Below are positions 1-6,931 of a stretch of 43,303 nucleotides of DNA, piece after piece. A program made the position numbers and the translations under genes. Source of the stretch: a virus; IMG/VR virus record IMGVR_UViG_3300021513_000008, positions 1 through 43,303 of that record. One strand, given 5' to 3'. Numbering within the stretch: position 1 is the stretch's first letter; each line of letters starts with the position of its first letter. The notes under the pieces were generated by a model. That model searched no databases, was not told where the DNA came from, and was given only the letters and a program-made list of their open reading frames with translations.

Positions 1-1
1 T

Positions 2-193
2 AACCATATATTTAATATTCATATATTAAAAGAACATGATACAAAAGAACATATTAAATATATTACCGATAATAAAAAAATTATTTTAAAGAGATATGAG
101 GAAATTTTTTCTATAATCCCTCATCATTTAGTTTATAATGCTGTAGCATGCACTCCGGAGTATATATTATGCCAAATAAAAATGTGTTCTTAG
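2..193 (+). CDS. Partial CDS, C-terminal end of an unidentified protein (possibly a nucleotide kinase)
   Basis: An open frame enters from the left edge and runs 63 codons to a TAG, so the N-terminus lies outside the window. The visible part is charged and ends with the stretch RYEEIFSIIPHHLVYNAV. It overlaps the start of the next gene by 25 bases, as is common in compact phage operons. The pattern of a basic helix, then IF..P.HL, then a short hydrophobic strand is reminiscent of the C-terminus of phage deoxynucleoside monophosphate kinases. That would suit the nucleotide genes downstream, but it is only a guess from a short stretch. Confidence 0.5.
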   Translation, partial: NHIFNIHILKEHDTKEHIKYITDNKKIILKRYEEIFSIIPHHLVYNAVACTPEYILCQIKMCS

Positions 194-972
194 ATATTTA
201 TCAAAAGGTTTTTAATGGGCCAGAATTAGTAATACGAGGAATGAAAGTCAAAGAATGTAGAAATATAGGATTAACTATAAATTCTATATACCCTATAACT
301 TCTTTTAAATCTAGAAATTTAAATCTCAATTATGCCAAACAAGAAGTCTTATGGTATCTTCGTGGTAATAGATTTGATACTAGTATATGTGATATAGCTG
401 GTGCGTGGAATGATACTATACAACCTGATGGAGGTATAAATTCTAATTATGGTCAAACAATATTTATGGGTCCAAAACATTTTGATTGGGTAATTAGTGA
501 ATTAGTTAGTGATATAAATTCAAGACGAGCTGTTATTATTTTAGGAGAAGCTGATAAATTAAATCCATATAATACAGACCATCGATGTACAATGTATATT
601 AATTATCACATACGACAATATTTTTTACATCAATCGGTATATATGCGTAGTAATGATGCCATATTTGGTTTGACGAATGATGTATTTTTCTTTGGATTAC
701 TTCATCAGATGATATATATAGTATTAAAACTATTTTATCCGAAATTAAAATTGGGTGATTATTATCATCACGCCAATTCATTACATGTATATGAAAAACA
801 TTATGGTATGATGGAAAGTATTATAAATAATAAAGATTGGTATAATATAAATTATCCTACTATTTATGACGAAACAGAAGTATATATGCTACGAAATAAA
901 TATTGTTACTTAAATAAATCTATATCCGATATTCCAACTTATTATAAATTTACTAAATGGTTAAGGAGTTAA
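169..972 (+). CDS. Thymidylate-synthase-fold enzyme, probable dCMP hydroxymethylase/methylase
   Basis: A 267-residue member of the thymidylate synthase superfamily, which transfers a one-carbon unit from methylene-tetrahydrofolate to C5 of a pyrimidine deoxynucleotide. Visible landmarks are NSNYG (91-95), SRR (118-120, phosphate binding), the catalytic Cys140 in HRCT, MRSND (159-163) and LHVY (205-208). The residue that is Asn177 in E. coli ThyA and selects dUMP is Asp171 here (GLTND). T4 gp42 dCMP hydroxymethylase has Asp at the same place, and NSNYG, MRSND and LHVY also resemble gp42, so a cytosine nucleotide is the likely substrate. A separate ThyX nearby can make dTMP. I chose ATG 169 because CGGAG lies 8 bases upstream; ATG 148 has no ribosome binding site. 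Hydroxymethyl versus methyl product cannot be decided by eye. Confidence 0.8.
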   Translation: MPNKNVFLDIYQKVFNGPELVIRGMKVKECRNIGLTINSIYPITSFKSRNLNLNYAKQEVLWYLRGNRFDTSICDIAGAWNDTIQPDGGINSNYGQTIFMGPKHFDWVISELVSDINSRRAVIILGEADKLNPYNTDHRCTMYINYHIRQYFLHQSVYMRSNDAIFGLTNDVFFFGLLHQMIYIVLKLFYPKLKLGDYYHHANSLHVYEKHYGMMESIINNKDWYNINYPTIYDETEVYMLRNKYCYLNKSISDIPTYYKFTKWLRS

Positions 973-973
973 T

Positions 974-2128
974 ATGTCCGTGTATGTATTTATTGAAACT
1001 TTAAAAAATACTAAAGGAACTAATTATAAAAAACAATTATTAAAACAAGGGCCAGAAATTATGGTGCCTATTTTACTTTATACGTATGATCCATTTAAAA
1101 ATTATTATATAAAAAATCTTACTACAAAAGGTAAAGGTAATAAATTTATTGATGAAGATACTTTTAAATTACTTGACAGATTAAATAATAGAGAAATTAC
1201 TGGGAATGAAGCTAGATTTATAGTTGAAAAATATATAATATCTTTAACACCCAATGATGCTAAAATTTTTCATATGATTCTAAATAGAACTTTAGATATA
1301 GGTTTAGGTAGAAAATCTATTAATAAATCTCTAGGAGGTATAATTCCTTCTTATGATGTAATGTTAGCATCAAAAATAGATTGGAACAAAGTTAGATATC
1401 CGTATATTGCATCACCAAAATTGGATGGTATTCGAGCTACATATATAGAAAATAAATTTTATACTAGGACTGGAAAAGAAATTATAGGCGTAGATCATAT
1501 TATTAAAGATTTAAGTAAAATAATTGTACATGCGCCCCTTGATGGAGAATTATTAATTCCAAATATTCCCTTTCAAGTATCATTAGGAAAAATTCGATCA
1601 AATGATCCTACACCTTCAGCTAAATTTTATGCCTTTGACATGATTGACACACATGTTAAATTTACAGAAAGATACGAAGAATTATGTAAATTTAAGGGTT
1701 TTTCTGAATATATAGAAATATTAGATCATCATATTGTTAATAGCAGACAAGAAATAATGAAATTATTTGATGAAAATTTAAATTTAGGATTAGAGGGATT
1801 AGTTCTTAAAAATCCAAATCATTTTTATAAAAGAACTAGATCTACAGATTGGATGAAATTAAAAAATGAATTAAGTGAAGATTTACCAATTATCGGATTT
1901 GAAGAAGGTCGAAATAAATATGAAAATAAATTAGGCGCACTTATAGTTCGTAGAAATAATGGCGTAGAAGTAAATGTAGGTACTGGTTTATCTGATCATG
2001 ATAGAGAAGAAATATGGAATAATAAAGAAAAATATTTAGGAAAAACTGCAGAAGTATTTTTTCATGAAGAAACATTAGATGGAAGTTTACGACATCCAAG
2101 ATTAAAAATTATCAGAGATGATAAATAA
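974..2128 (+). CDS. ATP-dependent DNA ligase
   Basis: A 384-residue polynucleotide ligase that seals nicks through an enzyme-AMP intermediate. The nucleotidyltransferase motifs are clear: motif I KLDGIR with adenylated Lys149, motif III LDGELL (189-194), motif IV EGLVLKN (274-280) and motif V DWMKLK (292-297). A C-terminal OB fold (about 305-384) follows. The length is close to that of T7 ligase (359) and shorter than T4 ligase (487). AAGGAG lies just upstream of the ATG, one base after the stop of the synthase-like gene. The stop overlaps the next start (TAATG). Its probable role is joining Okazaki fragments and repairing nicks during phage replication. Confidence 0.93.
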   Translation: MSVYVFIETLKNTKGTNYKKQLLKQGPEIMVPILLYTYDPFKNYYIKNLTTKGKGNKFIDEDTFKLLDRLNNREITGNEARFIVEKYIISLTPNDAKIFHMILNRTLDIGLGRKSINKSLGGIIPSYDVMLASKIDWNKVRYPYIASPKLDGIRATYIENKFYTRTGKEIIGVDHIIKDLSKIIVHAPLDGELLIPNIPFQVSLGKIRSNDPTPSAKFYAFDMIDTHVKFTERYEELCKFKGFSEYIEILDHHIVNSRQEIMKLFDENLNLGLEGLVLKNPNHFYKRTRSTDWMKLKNELSEDLPIIGFEEGRNKYENKLGALIVRRNNGVEVNVGTGLSDHDREEIWNNKEKYLGKTAEVFFHEETLDGSLRHPRLKIIRDDK

Positions 2129-2373
2129 TGGCTGGTATATTAAAAGAATTTCTTGAAGATGTAAAACTAAAACTAAAATCAAAATATATAAGCGCTAAAT
2201 GGATCACATCTATAGAAGCGTCTATTATTCTTAATACTACACCAGATAAAGTAAATTATTTTGGTAAAAAAGGATATATTGTTAGAAAACGAAAAGGTAA
2301 AATTTGGTTATATAATGAAAAATATATAAAAAAGATAGTTTTAAATTGGTGGATAAAATACGAAATAGGATAA
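2128..2373 (+). CDS. Small helix-turn-helix DNA-binding protein
   Basis: An 81-residue basic protein. Residues 24-70 read as a winged-helix/MerR-like helix-turn-helix: WITSIEASIILNTTPDKVNY for the two helices, then a basic wing (KKGYIVRKRKGKIWLY) ending in a short helix. This layout resembles excisionase or HTH_17-type domains. It is translationally coupled to the ligase, with a one-base overlap of stop and start, and precedes ThyX. A regulator or replication accessory role is plausible, but no specific function can be read from the sequence. Confidence 0.75.
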   Translation: MAGILKEFLEDVKLKLKSKYISAKWITSIEASIILNTTPDKVNYFGKKGYIVRKRKGKIWLYNEKYIKKIVLNWWIKYEIG

Positions 2374-2384
2374 TGGAGAGTATA

Positions 2385-3002
2385 ATGAAAATAGAATTAA
2401 TAAACTATTCAGATATGTCTTGTGATGAAGCTATTTCAGTATGTTATGATTCAATTAAAAAAGTAAATGAAGAGAAAAAACAACGAATTATTAATGTCAT
2501 AAATTCAGGACATTTTTCAATTATGGAGTTTGCTGATTTCACATTTAAAATTTCTGAGGTTAGTAGATCTTTATCTCACCAATTAGTTAGACATAGAATT
2601 GCATCTTATGCTCAACAAAGTCAAAGACATGTAATACCAAATAGTGATGTAGTTATACCTCCGTCTATAAAAGCAAATATAAATGCTTTAGTTATATATG
2701 ATAATCTTATAAATAGAGCTTCTGAAGCATATTTTAAATTGCTTAAAAGAGGTATACCAAAAGAAGATGCACGATATTTATTACCTAATGCTACATATAC
2801 GACTATCGTCGTCAAAATGAACGCCCGTACTCTGAATGAATTTTTTGATCTTAGATGTTGTAATCATGCACAATGGGAAATTAGAAAGATGGCTAATAAA
2901 ATGTTGAAGATTTGTAGAGATACTGAGCCAATATTATTTTTAAGTGATTTTCCAAAATGTAAGAAATGTGAAAATAGATGTGATAATCCTATAAATTTAT
3001 AG
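2385..3002 (+). CDS. thyX: Flavin-dependent thymidylate synthase ThyX
   Basis: A 205-residue protein that converts dUMP to dTMP using FAD, NADPH and methylene-tetrahydrofolate. The ThyX signature RHR-x7-S is present as RHRIASYAQQS (69-79), preceded by the family segment SEVSRSLSHQLV. The upstream GHFSIMEF (42-49) corresponds to the conserved His-Ser-x-x-Glu stretch. The length fits the family. I placed the start at ATG 2385 because GGAGAG sits 4-6 bases before it; ATG 2373 and TTG 2346 are in frame but lack a good ribosome binding site. It provides dTMP independently of the ThyA-like protein at 169, which frees that enzyme for another nucleotide. Confidence 0.93.
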   Translation: MKIELINYSDMSCDEAISVCYDSIKKVNEEKKQRIINVINSGHFSIMEFADFTFKISEVSRSLSHQLVRHRIASYAQQSQRHVIPNSDVVIPPSIKANINALVIYDNLINRASEAYFKLLKRGIPKEDARYLLPNATYTTIVVKMNARTLNEFFDLRCCNHAQWEIRKMANKMLKICRDTEPILFLSDFPKCKKCENRCDNPINL

Positions 3003-3011
3003 AGGTAAATT

Positions 3012-3641
3012 ATGGAAAAGGATTTACAATATTTAAATCTTGCTAAACATGTCTCTATGTGGTCTAAAGATCCCAGTACTAAATGTGGAGCTGTAATTAC
3101 AGATAAGTTTAATAGAATAATAGGTACAGGATTTAATGGATTTCCTAGAGGATATCCAGATTCACCTGAAGAATATGATAATAGAGAAAATAAATATAAT
3201 AAAATTATCCACGCTGAAGTAAATGCTATTCTTTTCTCTACAAAATCTTTAGTAGATTGTACAATGTATGTATACCCGATGTTACCTTGTTGTCGATGTG
3301 CTTCAATAATATGTAATACAGAGATTATTAAAATTGTTGCTCCGGAGTTAAATAAGGAGTTAGAAGAACGTTGGGGAGGGTCAATAGAAATTACAAAGGA
3401 TCTTTTTAATAAGTGTAAGAAAATTTATAAAGAAGTAAAAATGAGTGAATTGAGTTTTAAACCTAAGGTACAATTAATTGGTTCGGATGGTAATGCATTT
3501 TCTATAATAGGAAAAGTAGTTCAAGTTATGAAAAAACATGGATTTAACCAACAAGTAATAAATAATTATAAAAAAGATGCTTTAAAAGGAGATTATAATC
3601 ACTTATTACAAATAACATCTAAGTATGTAGAAATAATATAG
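3012..3641 (+). CDS. Deoxycytidylate deaminase with an added C-terminal domain
   Basis: A 209-residue protein. Residues 1-142 form a zinc-dependent dCMP deaminase, which makes dUMP for thymidylate synthesis. The zinc site is visible as HAE (67-69, catalytic Glu69) and PCCRC (Cys93 and Cys96), and the N-terminal DPSTKCGAVI is family typical. Residues from about 144 (MSELSFKPKV) form a second small domain with a GSDGNAF motif (157-163) and a GDYNHLL motif (193-199). That pattern also occurs as a free-standing small phage protein of unknown function. A good start (AGAGGTAAATT ATG) lies 9 bases after thyX. The second domain starts with its own Met but has no ribosome binding site, so a fusion is likely. 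Confidence 0.9.
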   Translation: MEKDLQYLNLAKHVSMWSKDPSTKCGAVITDKFNRIIGTGFNGFPRGYPDSPEEYDNRENKYNKIIHAEVNAILFSTKSLVDCTMYVYPMLPCCRCASIICNTEIIKIVAPELNKELEERWGGSIEITKDLFNKCKKIYKEVKMSELSFKPKVQLIGSDGNAFSIIGKVVQVMKKHGFNQQVINNYKKDALKGDYNHLLQITSKYVEII

Positions 3642-3789
3642 CCTCTTGTGTGTATTTTCTTTCATGAGTGACGGTCACCAAAGATAAATATTAATAATAT
3701 TATATCTAGAAGAGGCCAAACGCAACCGCAAGGTCGACACCTGGAAAAGATGAAGAGTTACAGTGTCTAGATGGAATACACTACCAAAC
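3641..3789. other. Convergent intergenic region with several self-complementary segments
   Basis: About 150 bases between the end of the rightward block and the end of the leftward block. It is richer in GC than its surroundings and contains complementary pairs: GCCTCTT 3641-3647 with AAGAGGC 3710-3716; GTGTAT 3650-3655 with ATACAC 3776-3781; ATCTAGA 3704-3710 with TCTAGAT 3766-3772; GACAC 3736-3740 with GTGTC 3763-3767. There is also the near-perfect palindrome GTGACGGTCAC (3668-3678) and a GNRA-type loop ACC-GCAA-GGT (3725-3734). There is no T-run of a classical intrinsic terminator and no open frame. It may be a bidirectional stop region or a structured RNA; the strand is not known. Confidence 0.35.
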
Positions 3790-4305
3790 TTATGATTCTA
3801 ATAATGTGGTAAATAAAGAATATATATCCCTCCAATTTTTAAGGTAGTGATATTTATTATTTTGATCTACCCACCACATTTTTATATCCTTAGTATTTCT
3901 AATATCTAAATGCAATCCACCTGATAAATGTTTATTTTTCCAACTCCAATAAGGGTATACTCCTATACCATTAAAAAGATTTGTTTTTATAGCTGTCATA
4001 AAAGCATATGCTAAGTTACAATGAGGAAATACATCGATAGCCTGTGCAAATTTATTACGATCTTTAATTCTATAATGCCATGAATGTTCGGAGTGTATAC
4101 CCCAATTACTTGGGGATATATTTATACGTTTTTTTAATTTTTCTCTGAATAACTCAAGTGCTAATACTAAAGCTCCACTTATTTCATTTGTATGGCCTTC
4201 AAATTCAGGTATAGAAAAATGTTGTATTAATAACCAAGGTAATTCATCTGACGACTTATCCCAATATTGATATATATCTTCTTTTGATAATATTTGTGTA
4301 TCCAA
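3790..4305 (-). CDS. Peptidase M15-like protein, probable endolysin
   Basis: A 171-residue protein with the layout of zinc D-Ala-D-Ala carboxypeptidases/endolysins of the M15 group. A SEHSWH segment (72-77) supplies the first His, QAIDVF (88-93) the Asp ligand (Asp91), and GLHLDI (130-135) the second His (His132). A 10-residue stretch lies between the first His and the AxD motif, longer than usual, so assignment to the exact subfamily is open. It is the last gene of the late block, beside a DUF1353 protein and downstream of the lysis cluster, which supports cell-wall cleavage. The start is a TTG preceded by GGGG; there is no nearby ATG in frame. Confidence 0.6.
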   Translation of the reverse strand: MDTQILSKEDIYQYWDKSSDELPWLLIQHFSIPEFEGHTNEISGALVLALELFREKLKKRINISPSNWGIHSEHSWHYRIKDRNKFAQAIDVFPHCNLAYAFMTAIKTNLFNGIGVYPYWSWKNKHLSGGLHLDIRNTKDIKMWWVDQNNKYHYLKNWRDIYSLFTTLLES

Positions 4306-4354
4306 TTTATAGCCCCATTTTTATTAAATTATAATTTGTCAATATGATATCTTA

Positions 4355-4783
4355 TTAACCACCAATCATTTCCAAATCTAGTTTATCATCCCAGTTTGGA
4401 GTTATAATATTTGAACCATCTGGATTCCAACGAGGACCAAATCTCCAAACCATGTTAAATTCAAGTTTAGCTCTACTTTTTTTAACTCCACAAATAAGTA
4501 TTGCTTCACCAAACATGTTATGAGTTGCTTGCCATGATTCAGTCTTTTTATTACAATAAATATCATGGAGAATGGCCCCCCATCTAGATTTTGTACTCCA
4601 AGGACCTCCAGATAAACTCCATAAAATAGATGGGTAACTAGTTCCATTTACTTGATCACTAATATTACCCCACCATTCTTTACCTTGAGAATCACAAAAC
4701 CCAAATGGTTCAGCTAATTCAATAGTACGACCATCATTAAGTAAACGAACTAAAGGAATACCTGAAAATGTATTGATATACAT
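4355..4783 (-). CDS. DUF1353-family protein
   Basis: A 142-residue protein matching the DUF1353 pattern: a short N-terminal beta region, then NGTSYPSILW (46-55) in the place of the usual DGAS.P...W, a Gly/Pro-rich turn, and AILHDIYC (70-77) containing the conserved His-Asp. The C-terminal half is helical and ends in a Trp/Arg-rich stretch (MVWRFGPRW). DUF1353 proteins are frequent in phages near lysis or tail genes, but their biochemical role is not settled. The start follows an AGGAG embedded in the end of the upstream epimerase-like gene, suggesting coupled translation. Confidence 0.75.
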   Translation of the reverse strand: MYINTFSGIPLVRLLNDGRTIELAEPFGFCDSQGKEWWGNISDQVNGTSYPSILWSLSGGPWSTKSRWGAILHDIYCNKKTESWQATHNMFGEAILICGVKKSRAKLEFNMVWRFGPRWNPDGSNIITPNWDDKLDLEMIGG

Positions 4784-4788
4784 TTTTA

Positions 4789-5724
4789 TTATACTCCTAT
4801 AGATAAAAAATAATCAATTGTTTTTTTCAAACCTTCTTCGAGATTTATTTTTGCTTCCCAATCTAATACTTTTTTAGCTAAAGTAATATCAGGTTTTCGT
4901 TGTTTTGGATCATCTCTAAGTGATGTTTTAAATATAATTTTTGACTTTGAATTTGTTAATTTAATAATTTTTTTAGCCAGATTTAAAATAGTAATTTCAG
5001 TAGAATTACCTAAATTTACTGGACCTATAAAATTATTAGGTGTAGCCATAAATCGTATAAAACTTTTAATTAAATCATCTACATAACAAAATGAACGGGT
5101 TTGTTCTCCAGATCCAAAAATTATAATCGGCTTATTTTGAAGTGCTTGAACAATAAAATTTGATATTACTCTTCCATCATTAACACACATACGTGGCCCA
5201 TACGTATTAAAAATACGCGCAACTTTAATATTTAAATTATATTGACGGTGATAATCAAAAAATAATGTTTCAGCACAACGTTTTCCTTCATTATAACAAG
5301 CACGTATTCCTATCGGATTAACATTTCCCCAATAATTTTCTACTTGAGGATGAGTTTTAGCATCCCCATATATTTCACTAGTAGAAGCTTGAAATATTTT
5401 TGCGTTATTAGTTTTAGCTAAATTGAGTATATTAATAGCGCCATAAATATTAATCTTAATAGTTTGTATAGGATCAGATTGATACTTAATTGGCGATGCG
5501 GGGCAAGCTAAATTATAAATTTCATCCACAATTAAAGATATTGGAGAAATAATATCATGCTGGATAAGTTCAAAATTTGGGTTATTTTTTAAGTGATGAA
5601 TATTGCTATCATTTCCAGTAAAAAAATTATCTATACATATGACATTACATTTATCTTTTAATAAATATTCACATAAATGTGAACCTAAAAAACCTGAGCC
5701 GCCTGTAACTAATATTCGTCTCAT
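4789..5724 (-). CDS. NAD-dependent epimerase/dehydratase, UDP-glucuronate decarboxylase-like
   Basis: A 311-residue extended short-chain dehydrogenase. The N-terminal Rossmann motif is TGGSGFLG (7-14). The catalytic triad region has STSEIYGD (114-121) and Tyr144-x3-Lys148 in RACYNEGKR. The stretches [10 protein letters not shown] (73-82) and RACYNEGKR are typical of UDP-glucuronate decarboxylases, which make UDP-xylose, and of close relatives using dTDP-glucose. It is the only sugar-nucleotide enzyme seen in the late block. Together with the glycosyltransferase at 19581 it could support modification of host surface sugars or of virion components. The exact substrate is not certain from sequence. 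Confidence 0.85.
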   Translation of the reverse strand: MRRILVTGGSGFLGSHLCEYLLKDKCNVICIDNFFTGNDSNIHHLKNNPNFELIQHDIISPISLIVDEIYNLACPASPIKYQSDPIQTIKINIYGAINILNLAKTNNAKIFQASTSEIYGDAKTHPQVENYWGNVNPIGIRACYNEGKRCAETLFFDYHRQYNLNIKVARIFNTYGPRMCVNDGRVISNFIVQALQNKPIIIFGSGEQTRSFCYVDDLIKSFIRFMATPNNFIGPVNLGNSTEITILNLAKKIIKLTNSKSKIIFKTSLRDDPKQRKPDITLAKKVLDWEAKINLEEGLKKTIDYFLSIGV

Positions 5725-5841
5725 GTATATTCCAATATTTCAATATTTTAATACACAAAAATAACCTATTGAGTGGGTCTTACTCTAGTAAAGGTCTTAT
5801 ATTCAGTATACCTAGTAGCATTTTTTATCAAACATAGTAGG

Positions 5842-5994
5842 TCAGTTAAATACCCAAAAACAAAACCATACATACGCACGGCCACTACCTTTACGATCAA
5901 TAATAGCACTTCGCCAGCCGGTGATTTTAATTACTTTATCTTCACCATCACGAAGAAATCTATGCCAGATTAATGCAAATAATCTTTTCATCAT
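5842..5994 (-). CDS. Small basic/aromatic protein of 50 residues
   Basis: A short gene running from ATGATG at 5994 to a TGA, with AAAAGG directly upstream. The product starts MMKRLFALIWHRFLRDG, is rich in Lys/Arg and aromatic residues, and ends YVWFCFWVFN. The hydrophobic C-terminus and the basic amphipathic N-terminus suggest a membrane-associated peptide. It lies between the epimerase-like gene and the holin region, so a lysis-related role is possible, but no family is recognised. The open frame, start codon, ribosome binding site and non-random composition support a real gene. Confidence 0.5.
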   Translation of the reverse strand: MMKRLFALIWHRFLRDGEDKVIKITGWRSAIIDRKGSGRAYVWFCFWVFN

Positions 5995-6007
5995 TTACCT
6001 TTTAAGT

Positions 6008-6072
6008 AACCCGCCAGGTGCGCCTGGAAGTTGTTTTACGCTTAACAACCAGAGGCGTGGCGGGTGTTGTTG
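6008..6072. repeat. GC-rich palindromic element, copy 1
   Basis: A 65-base GC-rich element in an AT-rich genome. Its ends are complementary (CCCGCC 6009-6014 with GGCGGG 6059-6064). Inside are a perfect hairpin CCAGGTGCGCCTGG (6014-6027) and a GTTGTT...AACAAC stem (6031-6050). Its right end, from 6052, repeats exactly (21 bases) at 6184-6204. It falls between the small gene at 5842 and the gene at 6251. A 29-codon frame can be read through it on the minus strand, but the repeat is not kept in frame between copies. Confidence 0.55.
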
Positions 6073-6133
6073 CGCCTGCATCATCTTCAAAGTAGTTTGT
6101 TGAGCGTGCTAACGCATTCACACTCATCAATTA

Positions 6134-6204
6134 AACACCCGCCGTGGTGCGCCCGGCTCATGCAACTATCCGACCCTGTTAGTGAGGCGTGGCGGGTGTT
6201 GTTG
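6134..6204. repeat. GC-rich palindromic element, copy 2
   Basis: The second copy, 71 bases, is related to the element at 6008. The ends pair as ACACCCGCC with GGCGGGTGT (9 bp), and the right 21 bases are identical to copy 1. The left arm keeps GGTGCGCC, while the middle differs completely (compare CTCATGCAACTATCCGACCC with the copy 1 middle). Conserved arms around a variable centre suggest selection on folding or on protein binding rather than on coding. Its nature is unknown: a REP-like palindrome, a small RNA, or a recombination site. Confidence 0.55.
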
Positions 6205-6250
6205 GGGCTGTTTAAAAACGTAGTGATTAAGTATCCAGCCATAATATCAA

Positions 6251-6472
6251 TCACTGAGGCTTTACACCCCGTACGCTTTTAGTTTTAAAAATGATTTTGC
6301 TTTGTTTTGCTTTTTCATCTAAACTATCAAGATTCCTAATAAAAGTTAACAAATTTCGTGCTTCTTCAAGCCCTGGCGTTGGTGTAAAATCGGCTTTATG
6401 TTTAAGCCCTTCGGCTACTCGCTCAAAGAAATCATCTGCTTCCTTACCGGAAAGTATTGGGACAAAGTTCAT
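6251..6472 (-). CDS. Small hypothetical protein, 73 residues
   Basis: A short acidic-then-basic soluble protein (MNFVPILSGKEADDFFERVA...). It has no signal peptide or membrane segment and ends with a Lys-rich tail (KTKSVRGVKPQ). Its ATG overlaps the stop of the holin-like gene by one base (TAATG), so translation is probably coupled. Its TGA stop is one of the few in the window. No family is recognised. The position directly after a holin hints at a lysis accessory or regulator, by neighbourhood only. Confidence 0.6.
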   Translation of the reverse strand: MNFVPILSGKEADDFFERVAEGLKHKADFTPTPGLEEARNLLTFIRNLDSLDEKAKQSKIIFKTKSVRGVKPQ

Positions 6473-6876
6473 TAGTTTGTGACCGTATTAACCTCTTGGA
6501 TCTTACTTTTAATACGAGCCTCCATAGCAGCCCCAAGGTCCCCAATATGTTGCTCAGCTTGCTTAAGAATGGCCGGGGCTATCTGAGAATTTGCTTGCTT
6601 CACAACTCTATCTTGGATAGCCTTGATTTCCTCCTTAGTAAGAACACCATCAGCAACTCTCTTTTCCAAATTCTCACTAGTATCCAATAGTACAGATCTA
6701 ACAGTGTTATCAATCACCCCAAGAGTTGTCTCGTACGATGCCCGTAACTTCTCATCGTTAATCTTTCGCCCCAACTTTTTTAAGTAGGCGATTCCCAAAC
6801 CACCAATAGCAATAATCAAACCGGTAGCTGTCGTTACTAATGCCACATACAATTGTCCTAACTGTTCTGGTCCCAT
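6472..6876 (-). CDS. Holin-like membrane protein, LLH type
   Basis: A 134-residue protein with one N-terminal transmembrane helix (about 8-33, VALVTTATGLIIAIGGLGIAY), a short basic turn (KKLGRK), then a long amphipathic helical tail (RASYETTLGVIDNTVRSVLL...). This single-span-plus-long-helix layout and length fit the phage holin LLH family, whose members make membrane lesions to time lysis. GGAGGACATT precedes the ATG. The base composition is richer in GC than that of the structural genes, like the neighbouring elements, suggesting that the lysis segment has its own history. A minor tail or assembly protein cannot be fully excluded. Confidence 0.65.
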   Translation of the reverse strand: MGPEQLGQLYVALVTTATGLIIAIGGLGIAYLKKLGRKINDEKLRASYETTLGVIDNTVRSVLLDTSENLEKRVADGVLTKEEIKAIQDRVVKQANSQIAPAILKQAEQHIGDLGAAMEARIKSKIQEVNTVTN

Positions 6877-6931
6877 AATGTCCTCCTTTGTTAGTGTAAA
6901 ATTATCTTTACATGAGTTTCATTATTATAAG

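Noticed and set aside
148-168. ATG at 148 as the start of the thymidylate-synthase-like gene
   Set aside because: No ribosome binding site precedes it, while CGGAG sits 8 bases before ATG 169, and the seven extra residues have no counterpart in the family.
3641-3716. tRNA gene suggested by a 7-bp closing stem (GCCTCTT/AAGAGGC) of 76 bases
   Set aside because: No T-arm with a TTC loop, no D-arm, and no acceptable anticodon arm inside, on either strand.
4402-4647. Second frame inside the DUF1353 gene
   Set aside because: Antiparallel/other-frame shadow: low-complexity hydrophobic product without start signals, while the DUF1353 frame has clear family motifs.
6039-6106. Integron attC-like site (GCTTAAC ... 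GTTGAGC with an AGGCG/CGCCT inner stem)
   Set aside because: The inner arms lie at the wrong distances from the outer boxes, the second repeat copy does not have matching boxes, and no integrase is present in the window.
6087-6242. 51-codon minus-strand frame upstream of the 29-codon frame
   Set aside because: No ribosome binding site, runs through palindromic repeat copy 2, and its Arg/His/Ser-rich product looks unselected; mentioned only as part of the coupled chain.
5773-6282. Plus-strand frames of 60-72 codons across the intergenic and repeat region
   Set aside because: They oppose late transcription, lack ribosome binding sites, and the first is the reverse of the better-supported 50-residue minus-strand gene.
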